From Bacteroidota bacterium (GTDB taxonomy: Bacteria; Bacteroidota; Bacteroidia; Bacteroidales; UBA10428), in contig QKEH01000079.1 in the NCBI GenBank assembly GCA_003252385.1, forward strand, positions 1-49,892: DNA of 49,892 bases. The letters are read 5' to 3'. The notes beneath the pieces are model-generated. The model saw only the letters and a program-made list of their open reading frames with translations. It was not told where the DNA came from and made no database searches. Below, one piece after another: positions 40,156 to 49,086 of the stretch. Made by a program: the position numbers and the translations under genes. Each line of letters opens with the position of its first letter. The first letter of the stretch is position 1.

Positions 40156-40755
40156 TTAGTTGCGTATCACACTGCTGTCGTAATAATTATTCCGAACCGA
40201 TTCCAGCGCATCCTTACCTTGAACAATGTTTTCGACCTTCTCCCAGGTAGCTGCAGACAAAACCTCCTTTAAGGGTTGTTCCACCCCTACAATACGATGA
40301 AAAACCTCCTGAATTTGGGTATCCCATTCCGCGTGATAACGCAACAGGTCATCGGGGTAAACGGTTTTGCGGCGGGTACCTTCGTCGATACCGCTAAACG
40401 GTTCAATAATATTTAAGTTGCCATAATCGTTGGTCAACTGCTCTCCGGGCAAAATATCGCGAATAGCAATTTCAAAACCATACGCGGTCGAAAGACAGTT
40501 GGGATTGAAACTGTGATTAACATACCGGCCATGATCCCAACAGAACACCCAATGACCCATTTTATTTCTAAAACAGTAGGTTTCCAGAACGGATCGATAC
40601 ACCGGCTCGAGAGCCTGCACTTCATCGGGGTGAAACACCCGGTCGAACTTGTCCAATGCCCAGGTAATGGTTCCTGCAGGTAGTAACCGGGTGGCAACTA
40701 CTCCATGGCCCATATCATCGCTTATAAATTGCACTGCAGTGTTGGGGTGTATCAT
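40156..40755 (-). CDS. SET domain protein
   Basis: 199 residues, cytoplasmic. SET-fold motifs: GHGVVATRLLPAGTITW at the start, the pseudoknot-forming YVNHSFNPNC and GEQLTNDYG with the catalytic Tyr. SET proteins are S-adenosylmethionine-dependent lysine methyltransferases; bacterial stand-alone members have few known substrates. The C-terminal ~60 residues are helical and specific to this group; the post-SET cysteine cluster is absent. A TACATTTG -7 element is seen on the minus strand at 40846-40853, about 90 bp upstream. No linked partner gene. Confidence 0.88.
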   Translation of the reverse strand: MIHPNTAVQFISDDMGHGVVATRLLPAGTITWALDKFDRVFHPDEVQALEPVYRSVLETYCFRNKMGHWVFCWDHGRYVNHSFNPNCLSTAYGFEIAIRDILPGEQLTNDYGNLNIIEPFSGIDEGTRRKTVYPDDLLRYHAEWDTQIQEVFHRIVGVEQPLKEVLSAATWEKVENIVQGKDALESVRNNYYDSSVIRN

Positions 40756-40996
40756 TGCTGTATTTGTAAATAATAGTTTATATTACTGAATGTCAATGCA
40801 TTAATAAAGATCTGAATCCAATATTCATCCTCGATTTTGTGCCGACAAATGTAGTAATTTATTAACCTGAGCCCTTTCCATTTGCCAATTACTCCCCAAA
40901 AAAAAGATCAGGATATGTGGTTGAACCCTTTTATACAGAAATTCACAATGCGTACATAAACTAGTGTCCGGGTGTAGCATGTATACACAATTATAT

Positions 40997-41004
40997 TACT
41001 TTTG
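40997..41004 (+). promoter_or_regulatory. -7 element (TACTTTTG) of acetate transporter gene
   Basis: Exact TAnnTTTG match 29 bp before the ATG at 41033; the same TTACTTTTGCG context occurs before pyrG. No good -33 element. Confidence 0.55.
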
Positions 41005-41032
41005 CGGCTTCAAAAATTTAATTCACTGGTAC

Positions 41033-41605
41033 ATGAACAACATGAAATTAGGAAACCCTGCCGTTGTAGGCTTGGCAGGCTTCGGATTAACCACCTTACT
41101 TTTACAGATGCACAACCTGGGGCTGTGCTCACTGGGCCCTGTAGTTGCACTGGGATTAATTTTTGGTGGCGGCGCCCAGCTGATGGCCGGGCTTATGGAA
41201 CAAAAAACCGGTAACAACTTCGGTTTCGCTGCCTTCACCAGCTATGGCGCCTTCTGGATTAGCCTGGTCATTTTGTGGTTCCTTAACGAAAAAGGAGTTT
41301 TCGTTTCGAGCACTACCGATGTAGGTTATTTCCTGCTGGGTTGGACCTTAATTACAGCCATGTTCTGGGTAGGTTCGCTGTTCATTCACAAAGCCATGAC
41401 GGTAACTTTCTCCACCCTGCTGCTGGGTTTTATCCTGCTGGATCTGGGTCACTTTGGAGCTCCCGTATTCAATACTGTTGCGGCTTACGTACTTATTATC
41501 TGCGCCCTTTCAGCCTGGTACATGATGTTCACCATCATCCTAAACGAATTGGCAGGCAAGGAAATTTTAAAATCGGGCAAGCCTTTTATCCAAAAGGAGC
41601 AATAA
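41033..41605 (+). CDS. satP: Acetate/succinate transporter, GPR1/FUN34/YaaH family
   Basis: 190 residues starting at MNNMKLGNPA, which aligns with the E. coli SatP N-terminus; the frame extends upstream but only across the promoter. The family signature NPAVVGLAGFGLTTLLL and six hydrophobic helices are present. Members are inner-membrane channels or symporters for acetate and succinate. Monocistronic; convergent with the esterase gene after 84 bp. Symbol given by family resemblance. Confidence 0.9.
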   Translation: MNNMKLGNPAVVGLAGFGLTTLLLQMHNLGLCSLGPVVALGLIFGGGAQLMAGLMEQKTGNNFGFAAFTSYGAFWISLVILWFLNEKGVFVSSTTDVGYFLLGWTLITAMFWVGSLFIHKAMTVTFSTLLLGFILLDLGHFGAPVFNTVAAYVLIICALSAWYMMFTIILNELAGKEILKSGKPFIQKEQ

Positions 41606-41689
41606 CCCTCCAAAAGATATTCTGAGAAGCACGACATAAGCAGAGGACCAGGGAGTCATACAAAAAACTGCCCAAAAAGGCTTCTCGTA

Positions 41690-42598
41690 CTATTTTTTAC
41701 CACTCCCTCCGGTATGGAATTCGATGAGCTGTAAGCCCTGCGCTGCAGCCTTCCTCCAATACACCCAAGTATGCCCTCCCGGATCGGAAATAAAGGTATG
41801 GGCAATGCCGTTTTTGCTCAATAATTCACTAAACGCTTCGCTGGAAGAAAGCAGGGTATCGCTTTGCCCACAAAGAATATTCCAGTTTAATTGCCGATAT
41901 GCAACGGATGCCGGTGGTTTTAACCTGAAATAGGGCGAATAAAACAACCAATGCTCCGTAATACGAGTTTCGTTCGGTTTCACAGGTCCGAATACCTCCC
42001 GGAAATGGGTGTCGTAACTGGCCTGCGACAGTTGATCGTATTGCTCACGGGTGCGTACCGCAGGACTAAGGGCGACCACTGTACCAAATTTATCAGGGGC
42101 AAGCAAAGCCAGAATAATACTACCGTATCCGCCCATAGACAAACCCATCAGTGCATGTTGACTGGCTCCTGAACAAATCCGGTACGCACTATCTATTGCT
42201 GGCACAAATTCGTTCAGAAAGAAATCGGCATAGCGCATCCGCTGATTATAATTGTTGATATAATACGAATTGTAGCCGTCAGGTAACACATAAATCCGGG
42301 GTTGGATCGTGCCGGCCTGCTCCAGACTGTCGATACTTTTTTGAATGTTCCCTTCGTCCAGCCAATTGTTCCGGTTGCCATTAAACCCATGAAGCAGAAA
42401 AACTACCGGATAACAAAAATTACCGGAATCATAGCCATCGGGTAACATGATATGATACTGCACTTCCCGGTTCAGCACACTGCTTTTACAGGAAAGATTC
42501 CTCAGTACATGGGAGCGGGCCTGTAATTCGCTACTGCAGAAGGTTCCGAAAAAAAGACACCAACAGACAAGTAGCCAACTTTTAACAAGAATTGGCAT
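41690..42598 (-). CDS. Secreted alpha/beta-hydrolase esterase (esterase D / CE1-like)
   Basis: 302 residues with an N-terminal signal peptide (~1-27). HGFNGNRNNW forms the oxyanion region, GLSMGGYGS the nucleophile elbow (Ser), CGQSDTL the acid (Asp) and GGHTWVYW the His. This is the putative-esterase family that includes feruloyl and acetylxylan esterases (CE1) and S-formylglutathione hydrolase. The signal peptide favours an extracytoplasmic carbohydrate or lipid esterase. It is 20 kb from the glycan island, with no glycosidase beside it, so substrate is unknown. Confidence 0.88.
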   Translation of the reverse strand: MPILVKSWLLVCWCLFFGTFCSSELQARSHVLRNLSCKSSVLNREVQYHIMLPDGYDSGNFCYPVVFLLHGFNGNRNNWLDEGNIQKSIDSLEQAGTIQPRIYVLPDGYNSYYINNYNQRMRYADFFLNEFVPAIDSAYRICSGASQHALMGLSMGGYGSIILALLAPDKFGTVVALSPAVRTREQYDQLSQASYDTHFREVFGPVKPNETRITEHWLFYSPYFRLKPPASVAYRQLNWNILCGQSDTLLSSSEAFSELLSKNGIAHTFISDPGGHTWVYWRKAAAQGLQLIEFHTGGSGKK

Positions 42599-42649
42599 AA
42601 AAAATATGTTTTCAGCGAATTAATATACACGATTACCACAAGATTTCCT

Positions 42650-42657
42650 TAGTTTTG
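42650..42657 (+). promoter_or_regulatory. -7 element (TAGTTTTG) of the LPG-synthase-type gene
   Basis: Exact TAnnTTTG match 47 bp before the ATG at 42705, in the divergent gap with the esterase gene. Confidence 0.45.
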
Positions 42658-42704
42658 TCCGCTGTTTACTTCAATATTCAAAGGCGTCTATTTTTCTCTC
42701 AGTT

Positions 42705-43739
42705 ATGAAAAAGATTGTTGTTAATACGACTAAGTACCTGATTTTTTTGGGCATAGGTCTTTTTATTTTTTGGCTGCTATATCGCAAAATTGAATGGTCG
42801 GAACTGGTTGATGCCTTGAAGAACCTTACCTACCCCTGGCTGATTCTATCCGTGATTTTTGGGTTGCTTTCCCAACTCTCGCGGGCTATACGCTGGAAAA
42901 TGCTCATGAAGCCACTGGGTTACCAGCCATCTACCTACAACACATTTCTGTCGGTTTTAGTATTGTACTTTGTTAATCTGATTGTTCCCCGCGCCGGCGA
43001 GGTAGCTCGCTGCACCGTGCTGTCGCGAACCGACAAAATCCCTCTTGCCAAATTGGTGGGCACTGTTTTTATTGAACGCCTTGCGGATACCGTAATGCTC
43101 TTTGTGCTTGCAGTTATTATATTTACCTCGAACCTCGATGTGGTGACAGAATTTTTCCATCAGCACCCGCGGATGCTTGAAAAGCTGCACAGCTTGGTTG
43201 CCCCAGGGAATATCGCGATTATGGTTGCTATTTTGGCAGCAGTGGCCGGAGCCTTATTGTATGTTAAACGGCACCTGAAAAGATCGTCTCACAAAGGCAA
43301 ACTCAGCGAACTGAAAGACCACTTTATGGAAGGCATAAAATCCATTGTTCACATGAAAAACAAATGGTTGTTCCTCGGACATACGGCTTTTATCTTTCTC
43401 ATGTGGCTGGTAATGCTATACGTGGTTTTCCTGGCCTACGAACCCACTGCCCATCTCTCGGTACGCACCGGAATGGTAGTATTCCTGATGGGCGGACTGG
43501 CCATGCTGGCGCCCATTCAGGGAGGTATTGGACCCTGGCATTTTATGGTTATTGAAACCCTTGTTCTGTATGGGATTCCAAAAGCCGAAGGCAGTATTTT
43601 TGCGCTCATTGCCCACACCGCCACCAACCTGATTTATATAGTATTTGGCGGTATAGCGGTTATGCTGATCGTACTGAAATATGGCAACCAGGCCATACGC
43701 TTCCGGCCTGCCGAAAAAGGAGAAATGGAAGGTGCCTGA
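42705..43739 (+). CDS. Lysylphosphatidylglycerol synthase-type membrane protein (UPF0104)
   Basis: 344 residues, about eight membrane helices. The conserved segments SRAIRWKMLMKPLGY, NLIVPRAGEVARC and the late MGGLAMLAPIQGGIGPWHFM identify the LPG_synthase_TM (flippase-type) domain. The soluble aminoacyl-transferase domain of MprF is absent, so this is the stand-alone membrane module, thought to move or modify lipids or glycolipids. The downstream acetyltransferase gene overlaps its 3' end, so the two are translationally linked. Confidence 0.9.
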   Translation: MKKIVVNTTKYLIFLGIGLFIFWLLYRKIEWSELVDALKNLTYPWLILSVIFGLLSQLSRAIRWKMLMKPLGYQPSTYNTFLSVLVLYFVNLIVPRAGEVARCTVLSRTDKIPLAKLVGTVFIERLADTVMLFVLAVIIFTSNLDVVTEFFHQHPRMLEKLHSLVAPGNIAIMVAILAAVAGALLYVKRHLKRSSHKGKLSELKDHFMEGIKSIVHMKNKWLFLGHTAFIFLMWLVMLYVVFLAYEPTAHLSVRTGMVVFLMGGLAMLAPIQGGIGPWHFMVIETLVLYGIPKAEGSIFALIAHTATNLIYIVFGGIAVMLIVLKYGNQAIRFRPAEKGEMEGA

Positions 43740-44214
43740 CATTTCCGGGGCCGTAATTCAACAGGCACGGGAGTCAGAACTCCTGAATATCACCCGGTTG
43801 ATACACCTTACTATTGAGAAATGTTACCCGGCCATCTACCCCGATAAGGTAGTTCAGTACTTTCTGGATTACCATTCCTTCGAAGAAGTCCAAAGACGTT
43901 ATCGTGCCGGATATATGGCTGCCCTGCATGGTTATGGGGAAATACTGGGAACCGGATTTGTTGTGGGTAACGAGCTGGGCGGTGTCTACGTTCATCCCGA
44001 TTATCAGAAGAAAGGCTACGGCAGGCAACTGGTCAGTCACCTGATTCATTCAGCCAAAGAACAACGTTTGGAATTTATTTGGTTGGATGCTACTCCTATC
44101 GCCAAGCCCCTTTACGATCGTATGGATTTTAAACTGGTTAGCCCCATGCTGCAAATGGTCGATGACGCAGCACTGCCTTACTTTAAGATGGAAATGCATT
44201 TCAACCTTTTATAA
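43732..44214 (+). CDS. GNAT-family acetyltransferase
   Basis: About 160 residues. The GTG at 43732 overlaps the upstream stop by 8 bp and places the first beta strand close to the N-terminus; an ATG at 43681 is the alternative and would give 177 residues. The acetyl-CoA-binding motif A is clear: GGVYVHPDYQKKGYGRQLVSHLI, here in the order strand, V-x-P-x-YQ-x-KGYG. The substrate is unknown. Its 3' end overlaps the convergent aminotransferase gene by 6 bp. Confidence 0.82.
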   Translation: MPDISGAVIQQARESELLNITRLIHLTIEKCYPAIYPDKVVQYFLDYHSFEEVQRRYRAGYMAALHGYGEILGTGFVVGNELGGVYVHPDYQKKGYGRQLVSHLIHSAKEQRLEFIWLDATPIAKPLYDRMDFKLVSPMLQMVDDAALPYFKMEMHFNLL

Positions 44215-45357
44215 ATAGGCATTTGCATCTTGTTCCTGCACCAACAGGCCATCCATGGTGTTGATCAAATTATCGATTTCCGGTATTGGAATGGGTATTG
44301 GCGGCATAAAACGCAGGGTATTCTCTTTACAGCCCACTAAAATACCATTCTCCAGAAGGTGAGAATACATCCGGTCCGTAAAGCCATTTGTCCTAAACTC
44401 TAACGCAATCATTAAACCCCTGGCCCGTATTTCGGCTATCGCGTTATACTTGTGTTGTAATTCAAGCAGTTTTTGTTTGAAGTACGCGCCTTTCACCGAA
44501 GCTTCTTTTATAAAATCGTATTTTTCAATGGTATCTATCACTTCCATTCCAATAGCACAACCTAAAGCATCATTCTGATGCGATTGAGCATACCGAAACG
44601 GCGCTTTTAAAAACCATTCCGAAATTCGGGAAGAAATAGCAACACCACTTATGGGATAGCCATTCCCTAACGCTTTCCCAACCGATACGATATCGGGACT
44701 GTAATCGTAATGCTGAAACCCAAACCATTTACCGGTTCGTCCAAAGCCGGTTGTTACCTCATTGGCCATCAATAATCCATCGTGCTTCTTAATTTCGGAT
44801 GCTACTGCAGCTATAAAATCAGCATGGGGATATCGGATTAATCCTGATGAATTCCCGGGTTCAAAGACAAAAACAGCAATTTCTCGAAAATTAATATTCG
44901 AAATTGCCTCGATGGTGTTGATTGGAATACTTACTAAATCGCTATTCGATTCCACCTGCTGCCCAGCCCCATAAGCGGCTAAATAGGAGCAATCCTGTTT
45001 CAGCACTTTATTCCTGCGGGTGAGTTTTTGGGCTATGGCAATTCCGAGATTTACAGCTTCCGAACCGGAATTCAGAAACACGCTCTGACCTCCCTGCAAC
45101 CCTAGTTTGTCCAGTAATTTAACAGACAATTGCTCCGACTCCGTATTTCGAAAGTGCAATCCGTCATGAATAAGTTTGTCGACCTGCTGTTTGATGCGTT
45201 GGTTAATCAGTGGATTCGAATGCCCCATATTGGCAGACCAATCGCCCGATTCAAAATCAACGTACCGTTTGTGATCGGAATCAAAAACATAACAGTTTTC
45301 CGACTTTACCATCCATCGGTCATCTTGTTTGTAAAAGGGTATTATGGGCGAATACAT
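44209..45357 (-). CDS. Class III aminotransferase-like protein with Asn at the usual PLP-binding Asp
   Basis: 382 residues, somewhat short for the family. The fold-type I pattern is clear: NSGSEAVNLGIAIA, TTGFGRTGKWFGFQ and the PLP-lysine K228 in SVGKALGNGYP. However, the residue that normally pairs with the pyridine nitrogen (Asp in the common DEVQTGFGRTG) is N199 in MANEVTTG, confirmed by the AAT codon, and the usual HGRT region is replaced by YLAAYGAG. So it may be a subgroup with altered cofactor chemistry rather than an acetylornithine or 4-aminobutyrate aminotransferase. The substrate cannot be named. It is convergent with the acetyltransferase and separated by 134 bp from the TPR membrane protein. 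Confidence 0.85.
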   Translation of the reverse strand: MYSPIIPFYKQDDRWMVKSENCYVFDSDHKRYVDFESGDWSANMGHSNPLINQRIKQQVDKLIHDGLHFRNTESEQLSVKLLDKLGLQGGQSVFLNSGSEAVNLGIAIAQKLTRRNKVLKQDCSYLAAYGAGQQVESNSDLVSIPINTIEAISNINFREIAVFVFEPGNSSGLIRYPHADFIAAVASEIKKHDGLLMANEVTTGFGRTGKWFGFQHYDYSPDIVSVGKALGNGYPISGVAISSRISEWFLKAPFRYAQSHQNDALGCAIGMEVIDTIEKYDFIKEASVKGAYFKQKLLELQHKYNAIAEIRARGLMIALEFRTNGFTDRMYSHLLENGILVGCKENTLRFMPPIPIPIPEIDNLINTMDGLLVQEQDANAYL

Positions 45358-45491
45358 GCTGGAGTTTGTTAGATGATCGGGTTATTAAGCGTAATAAAAT
45401 GTATAGGCTGTCTGAAAAATCTGAATGTTTATTGTGGGCAACAGCACGAATAATCTGGCACCGGTTTTCTCCGGTGGTTATACAGAACCGG

Positions 45492-47447
45492 TTACTTCAC
45501 CGGTTTATCGAGCATTTCGGCTCGTTTAAAACAATCCATGGCAAGTCGGGTTTCTCCCAAATTGTGATAGGTCATTCCCAGGTTAATCAGATTTTCGCGA
45601 TTATTGGGCTGCAAACTGTCGGCTCGGACAAAACAAGGCAACGATGCGCTATATTGCCCTCCCAGAGCATACGCCACGCCTAAATCGCGAAGTGCCGAAT
45701 GGCTCCCGGGACGAAGATCGACCGCCTTCCTTAGATACACCAGAGCACTGTCGTTATTTCCCAAAATTTTACCGTAGGTGATCCCCAACTCATAATTCAG
45801 ATCAAAATCGGTGGGCTGAAGCGCATACAGGTACCGCAGCCCATCTCGTTTTTCCAAAGGTTGATTGTGGCGCATTGCTACTTTTTTGTAATTGGAAAAG
45901 GCCAATTCATAGCCGGGCGAACGCTCCAGGATTTTCCGATAACACCGCCCTGCACTTGAAATATCCCGTTGATACTCGTAATATACATTGCCCAACAATA
46001 GCAAAGCATCTACATATTCGGGGTAAATGGCCACCGCACAGTTCAAATAGTGCAGCGACTGCCGAAAAAGCGAATCGCGCTCATTGGGGATAGTTGTTGC
46101 CAAAGCCCGCTCGTAAAGTGCTCCTCCAGCAGTGCAGTTGGCCTTGGCACTCCCCTCCGACACTCGAACATCGTGGGTAAACAGGGTGTAATTATCTTTC
46201 CATTGCATATTTCGGATGAAGGTTTTGCAGGAAAATACCACAATCACCACCCCCAATACCACAGCTACCACGGTCTTTCGTCTCCATTTTAAGAATTGCC
46301 ACACACCATACGCCAAAGCAAGCATTGCACCAGCCGAAGGAAGAAAAAGAAAGCGCTCGTTCATAAACGAGCCGATATTCACCAACAAGTTGGTCATTGG
46401 AAGCAAAGTAATCAGGTACCACGCCAAACCAAAACCCACCACACGGTGCTTCCTTATGCTCCACAGCAAAAAACCAACCAGTGCAACATATATGCCCATT
46501 GATAACCAGACCCCGAAACTACTCCACGACTGATAAGGTATATGAAACGGATAGTAATCGTAGGTTAGCGGGTGTGGCAGCAACAACAGTTTCAGATAGC
46601 GCCACAGGATGTACACTACAGTCGGGAGTTTTTCCCCGTGGGCAGCCCAAAGATAAGGATCGTTCATTAGTTCGGGGAGTGCCCCGGCCTGTACACCACC
46701 AAGAGCCTTCCCCCGCAAATACAGGTATCCGGCCAGCACCAAAGCTAATGCTCCTATTTGCACCATCGTGGTACGGACTGGCCTTCGTTCTTGCTGCATC
46801 ATGAATACAACCGCCAGAAGAGGCACGAGCATTACCGCATGTTCTTTGGACAGTAAAGCCAGAAAGAACAAAAAAGCACTCAGGGCCAACCGCCACCATT
46901 TTAAAGGTGTTACCTCCCCAATAAGCACCTTAAAGGAGGCGCACAGAAACAGTACCGACAACAACTCATCGCGCCCTTTAATATTGGCTACCACTTCGGT
47001 ATGCACCGGATGAACAGTAAACAGCAATGCCGCCCAAAAAGCCATTCCATGAGATGCTTCTACATGACCTAACACACACAAGACTCTTTGAAAGCAGCCA
47101 TAAAGAAGCAAACTCAACAGCGCAAACAACAAGGTGTTTATCCCATGTGAAATATGCGGATTGTTGCCGAAAAACTGATGCTCTACGGCAAAAGTAACCA
47201 ACGAAAGCGGTCTGTACCTTCCTCCGTCCACCAGGTTTTTCTTCACCTTGAAAAACCCTGCAAACCCCTCATTAGCCAACAAAGATGGGATTCCCTTGAC
47301 ACCCTGCTGAACGTAAACATTCTCCGTTATTACCAAGGCATCATCGAGGGCATACCGGTTCCAGCAACTGTTACCATACAACAGAATGGCCAAACCAAAA
47401 AGAATCGTTCGATACCAGGCCGGTTTTAGAGCTTGTATAACAGACAT
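45492..47447 (-). CDS. TMTC-like polytopic membrane protein with C-terminal TPR repeats
   Basis: 651 residues. About ten membrane helices (~12-420) with luminal-type loops: YALDDALVITENV near the start carries the acidic pair expected in GT-C glycosyltransferases, and HTEVVANIKGRDELLSVLF is the hallmark of the TMTC/DUF1736-type O-mannosyltransferase group. The C-terminal ~215 residues are five or so TPR units. It may glycosylate exported proteins from a lipid-linked sugar at the periplasmic face. It starts 18 bp downstream of an MFS gene on the same strand, so the two form an operon. After its stop (45359-45491) lie four ACCGG units, two forming a 6-bp hairpin at 45459-45476. Confidence 0.85.
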   Translation of the reverse strand: MSVIQALKPAWYRTILFGLAILLYGNSCWNRYALDDALVITENVYVQQGVKGIPSLLANEGFAGFFKVKKNLVDGGRYRPLSLVTFAVEHQFFGNNPHISHGINTLLFALLSLLLYGCFQRVLCVLGHVEASHGMAFWAALLFTVHPVHTEVVANIKGRDELLSVLFLCASFKVLIGEVTPLKWWRLALSAFLFFLALLSKEHAVMLVPLLAVVFMMQQERRPVRTTMVQIGALALVLAGYLYLRGKALGGVQAGALPELMNDPYLWAAHGEKLPTVVYILWRYLKLLLLPHPLTYDYYPFHIPYQSWSSFGVWLSMGIYVALVGFLLWSIRKHRVVGFGLAWYLITLLPMTNLLVNIGSFMNERFLFLPSAGAMLALAYGVWQFLKWRRKTVVAVVLGVVIVVFSCKTFIRNMQWKDNYTLFTHDVRVSEGSAKANCTAGGALYERALATTIPNERDSLFRQSLHYLNCAVAIYPEYVDALLLLGNVYYEYQRDISSAGRCYRKILERSPGYELAFSNYKKVAMRHNQPLEKRDGLRYLYALQPTDFDLNYELGITYGKILGNNDSALVYLRKAVDLRPGSHSALRDLGVAYALGGQYSASLPCFVRADSLQPNNRENLINLGMTYHNLGETRLAMDCFKRAEMLDKPVK

Positions 47448-47465
47448 ACTATTGGATTGAAGTGA

Positions 47466-48665
47466 CTAAAATACAACTTTTCCGGAAGCAGCCGACCTGG
47501 AACTCCGGTGCATCAAAAACAACACCACAGTTCCGGAAACAAGAATAGATATTCCTGCCAGCAATAACGCAAACGACAAACTGATACGTTCCGTAAGCAC
47601 CCCCAGAAGGGGCCCCAGGACAGCAAACAGCAATCGTATAATTAAGCTGCGAACCGAAAGCACCGTTGCCCTTACCTGTGAATGAGTATGCTGATTAATC
47701 CGGTCCTTCAGTATGGGGTGTGCCGTTCCCCTAACAAAATAGAAAACCAACAAGCAGACTATGCCAACCGGAGAAATGGTATAGGCCGCCAGAAGGTATC
47801 CGCCAGATAAAAATGCCAGAATGTAATACAGGCATAACCTATTGCCCCACCATCGATCGATACGGTGCGAATTCATGGAACCCAAAGCTACCATGCCATT
47901 CAAAACGGCCCAAATAATACCAAAATAGCTGTACAGCACACCAGCATCGTAGATGAAAATTTGCGCAAACCAGGCCATGGCAAGACTGGCAAATCCAACA
48001 ATTGACGAAAAAAACACATAGCGGCTTAAGGTTCGGTTGTGCCACAAAGTATGGCGTACAATGTGAAGGATAGATTGCGCATTAACCTCGCTGCGGTGAC
48101 TGTGCAAAACAGGTTCCACCAACCCCAGAGCCAGAATAAAAGCCGCCCCCAGCAACACGCTTTGAACCACGTAGTAATTCCTTATCTCGGAAAATGCCAA
48201 AAGAGTTACGGTAAGGCCGGCTGCTGCTTCGGCAAAATTACCCATACCGGTAATGCGACCTTCCAATTGCAGGTAGCGATCCTGTCGATTCTGTTGCAAC
48301 AGGCTATCGTAGAGCAAAGCCGAATCGGATCCCGAAATAAAAGCCTCTCCCACTCCCAGAGCAATTTCAGCCACCAAAAACCCCCAAACCCCGGTTCCAA
48401 AAGCATAAGCCGTAAAACCAGCCAGCCCAAAAAGCAGGCCTATCCGAATACTCCGCACTCGTCCCCATCGGTCTGCCAGGTATCCCGAAGGGATTTCCAC
48501 CAGAAAAATCACCCCAGAATACACCGCATGCAGCCAAAACAAATCAAAATCATCAAGTTGGTTTTCGGCATAATACAGCTTCACCACCGGCATATAAAGC
48601 ATGAACCACTTGCACAGCTTGATCAGGGTCAATAAAGCAATATTTCGACGCATGGAAGATTTCAT
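47466..48665 (-). CDS. MFS transporter
   Basis: 399 residues from the ATG at 48665; the frame is open further upstream but the membrane protein begins at MRRNIALLTLIKLCKWF. Twelve predicted helices. The MFS loop motif is GYLADRWGRVRSIRIG, and AFISGSDSALLYDSL is typical of a Bacteroidetes/Firmicutes MFS subgroup of unknown substrate. It is translated just ahead of the TMTC-like gene, so a role in export or in supplying that pathway is possible, but drug efflux is equally likely. Confidence 0.88.
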   Translation of the reverse strand: MKSSMRRNIALLTLIKLCKWFMLYMPVVKLYYAENQLDDFDLFWLHAVYSGVIFLVEIPSGYLADRWGRVRSIRIGLLFGLAGFTAYAFGTGVWGFLVAEIALGVGEAFISGSDSALLYDSLLQQNRQDRYLQLEGRITGMGNFAEAAAGLTVTLLAFSEIRNYYVVQSVLLGAAFILALGLVEPVLHSHRSEVNAQSILHIVRHTLWHNRTLSRYVFFSSIVGFASLAMAWFAQIFIYDAGVLYSYFGIIWAVLNGMVALGSMNSHRIDRWWGNRLCLYYILAFLSGGYLLAAYTISPVGIVCLLVFYFVRGTAHPILKDRINQHTHSQVRATVLSVRSLIIRLLFAVLGPLLGVLTERISLSFALLLAGISILVSGTVVLFLMHRSSRSAASGKVVF

Positions 48666-49086
48666 TTTTTGTGTTTTACACATTCCATTTCTCGTTCTGA
48701 AGAACTCCGGCAGTACATAGCATGAAAGCAGGCAAACAACATCGGGGTCAATCTGATTATCACCTTCAGCCATCTATCCCAGTTCTGCCCGAGCCCAACT
48801 TGCCAATGAGACGTGTTATTCCACTCGTTTTCAATACAGAACATACTCACCAATAACAGATTGTATGAGCATTATGAATCCATGTCCGGGTTTTCCTTCG
48901 TAAAGTATAAGTTTGGCAAATATAGTATGGTATCACGTAGCGAAACGACAAAAAATAACCGACAGATTTGGTTGTGAATAATCTATGAACCAAATGCCGT
49001 TTTTTTTTGCTAAATTGATCTCATATATTTTCAATTGGTTCGGAATGACCATTGATCGGAAATTATAACTGCATAAAGTGCCTGAC
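48666..49086. other. 421-bp divergent intergenic region
   Basis: No convincing gene. On the minus strand CAAATATA (48917-48924) reads TATATTTG, a consensus -7 element but about 250 bp before the MFS start; on the plus strand TAAGTTTG (48908-48915) fits the same consensus 170 bp before the sensor gene. The overlapping divergent elements may share an operator. Confidence 0.35.

Noticed and set aside
43681-43731. Longer start (ATG 43681) for the acetyltransferase
   Set aside because: Would overlap the upstream membrane-protein gene by 59 bp and add residues not expected before the first GNAT strand; kept only as an alternative.
48039-48635. 198-codon open frame antisense to the MFS gene
   Set aside because: Mirror of a 12-helix membrane protein; rich in Gln/Pro/Lys as expected for an antisense shadow.
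48662-48853. 63-codon minus-strand ORF upstream of the MFS gene
   Set aside because: No start context, no family resemblance, and it runs into the MFS start; treated as non-coding leader.
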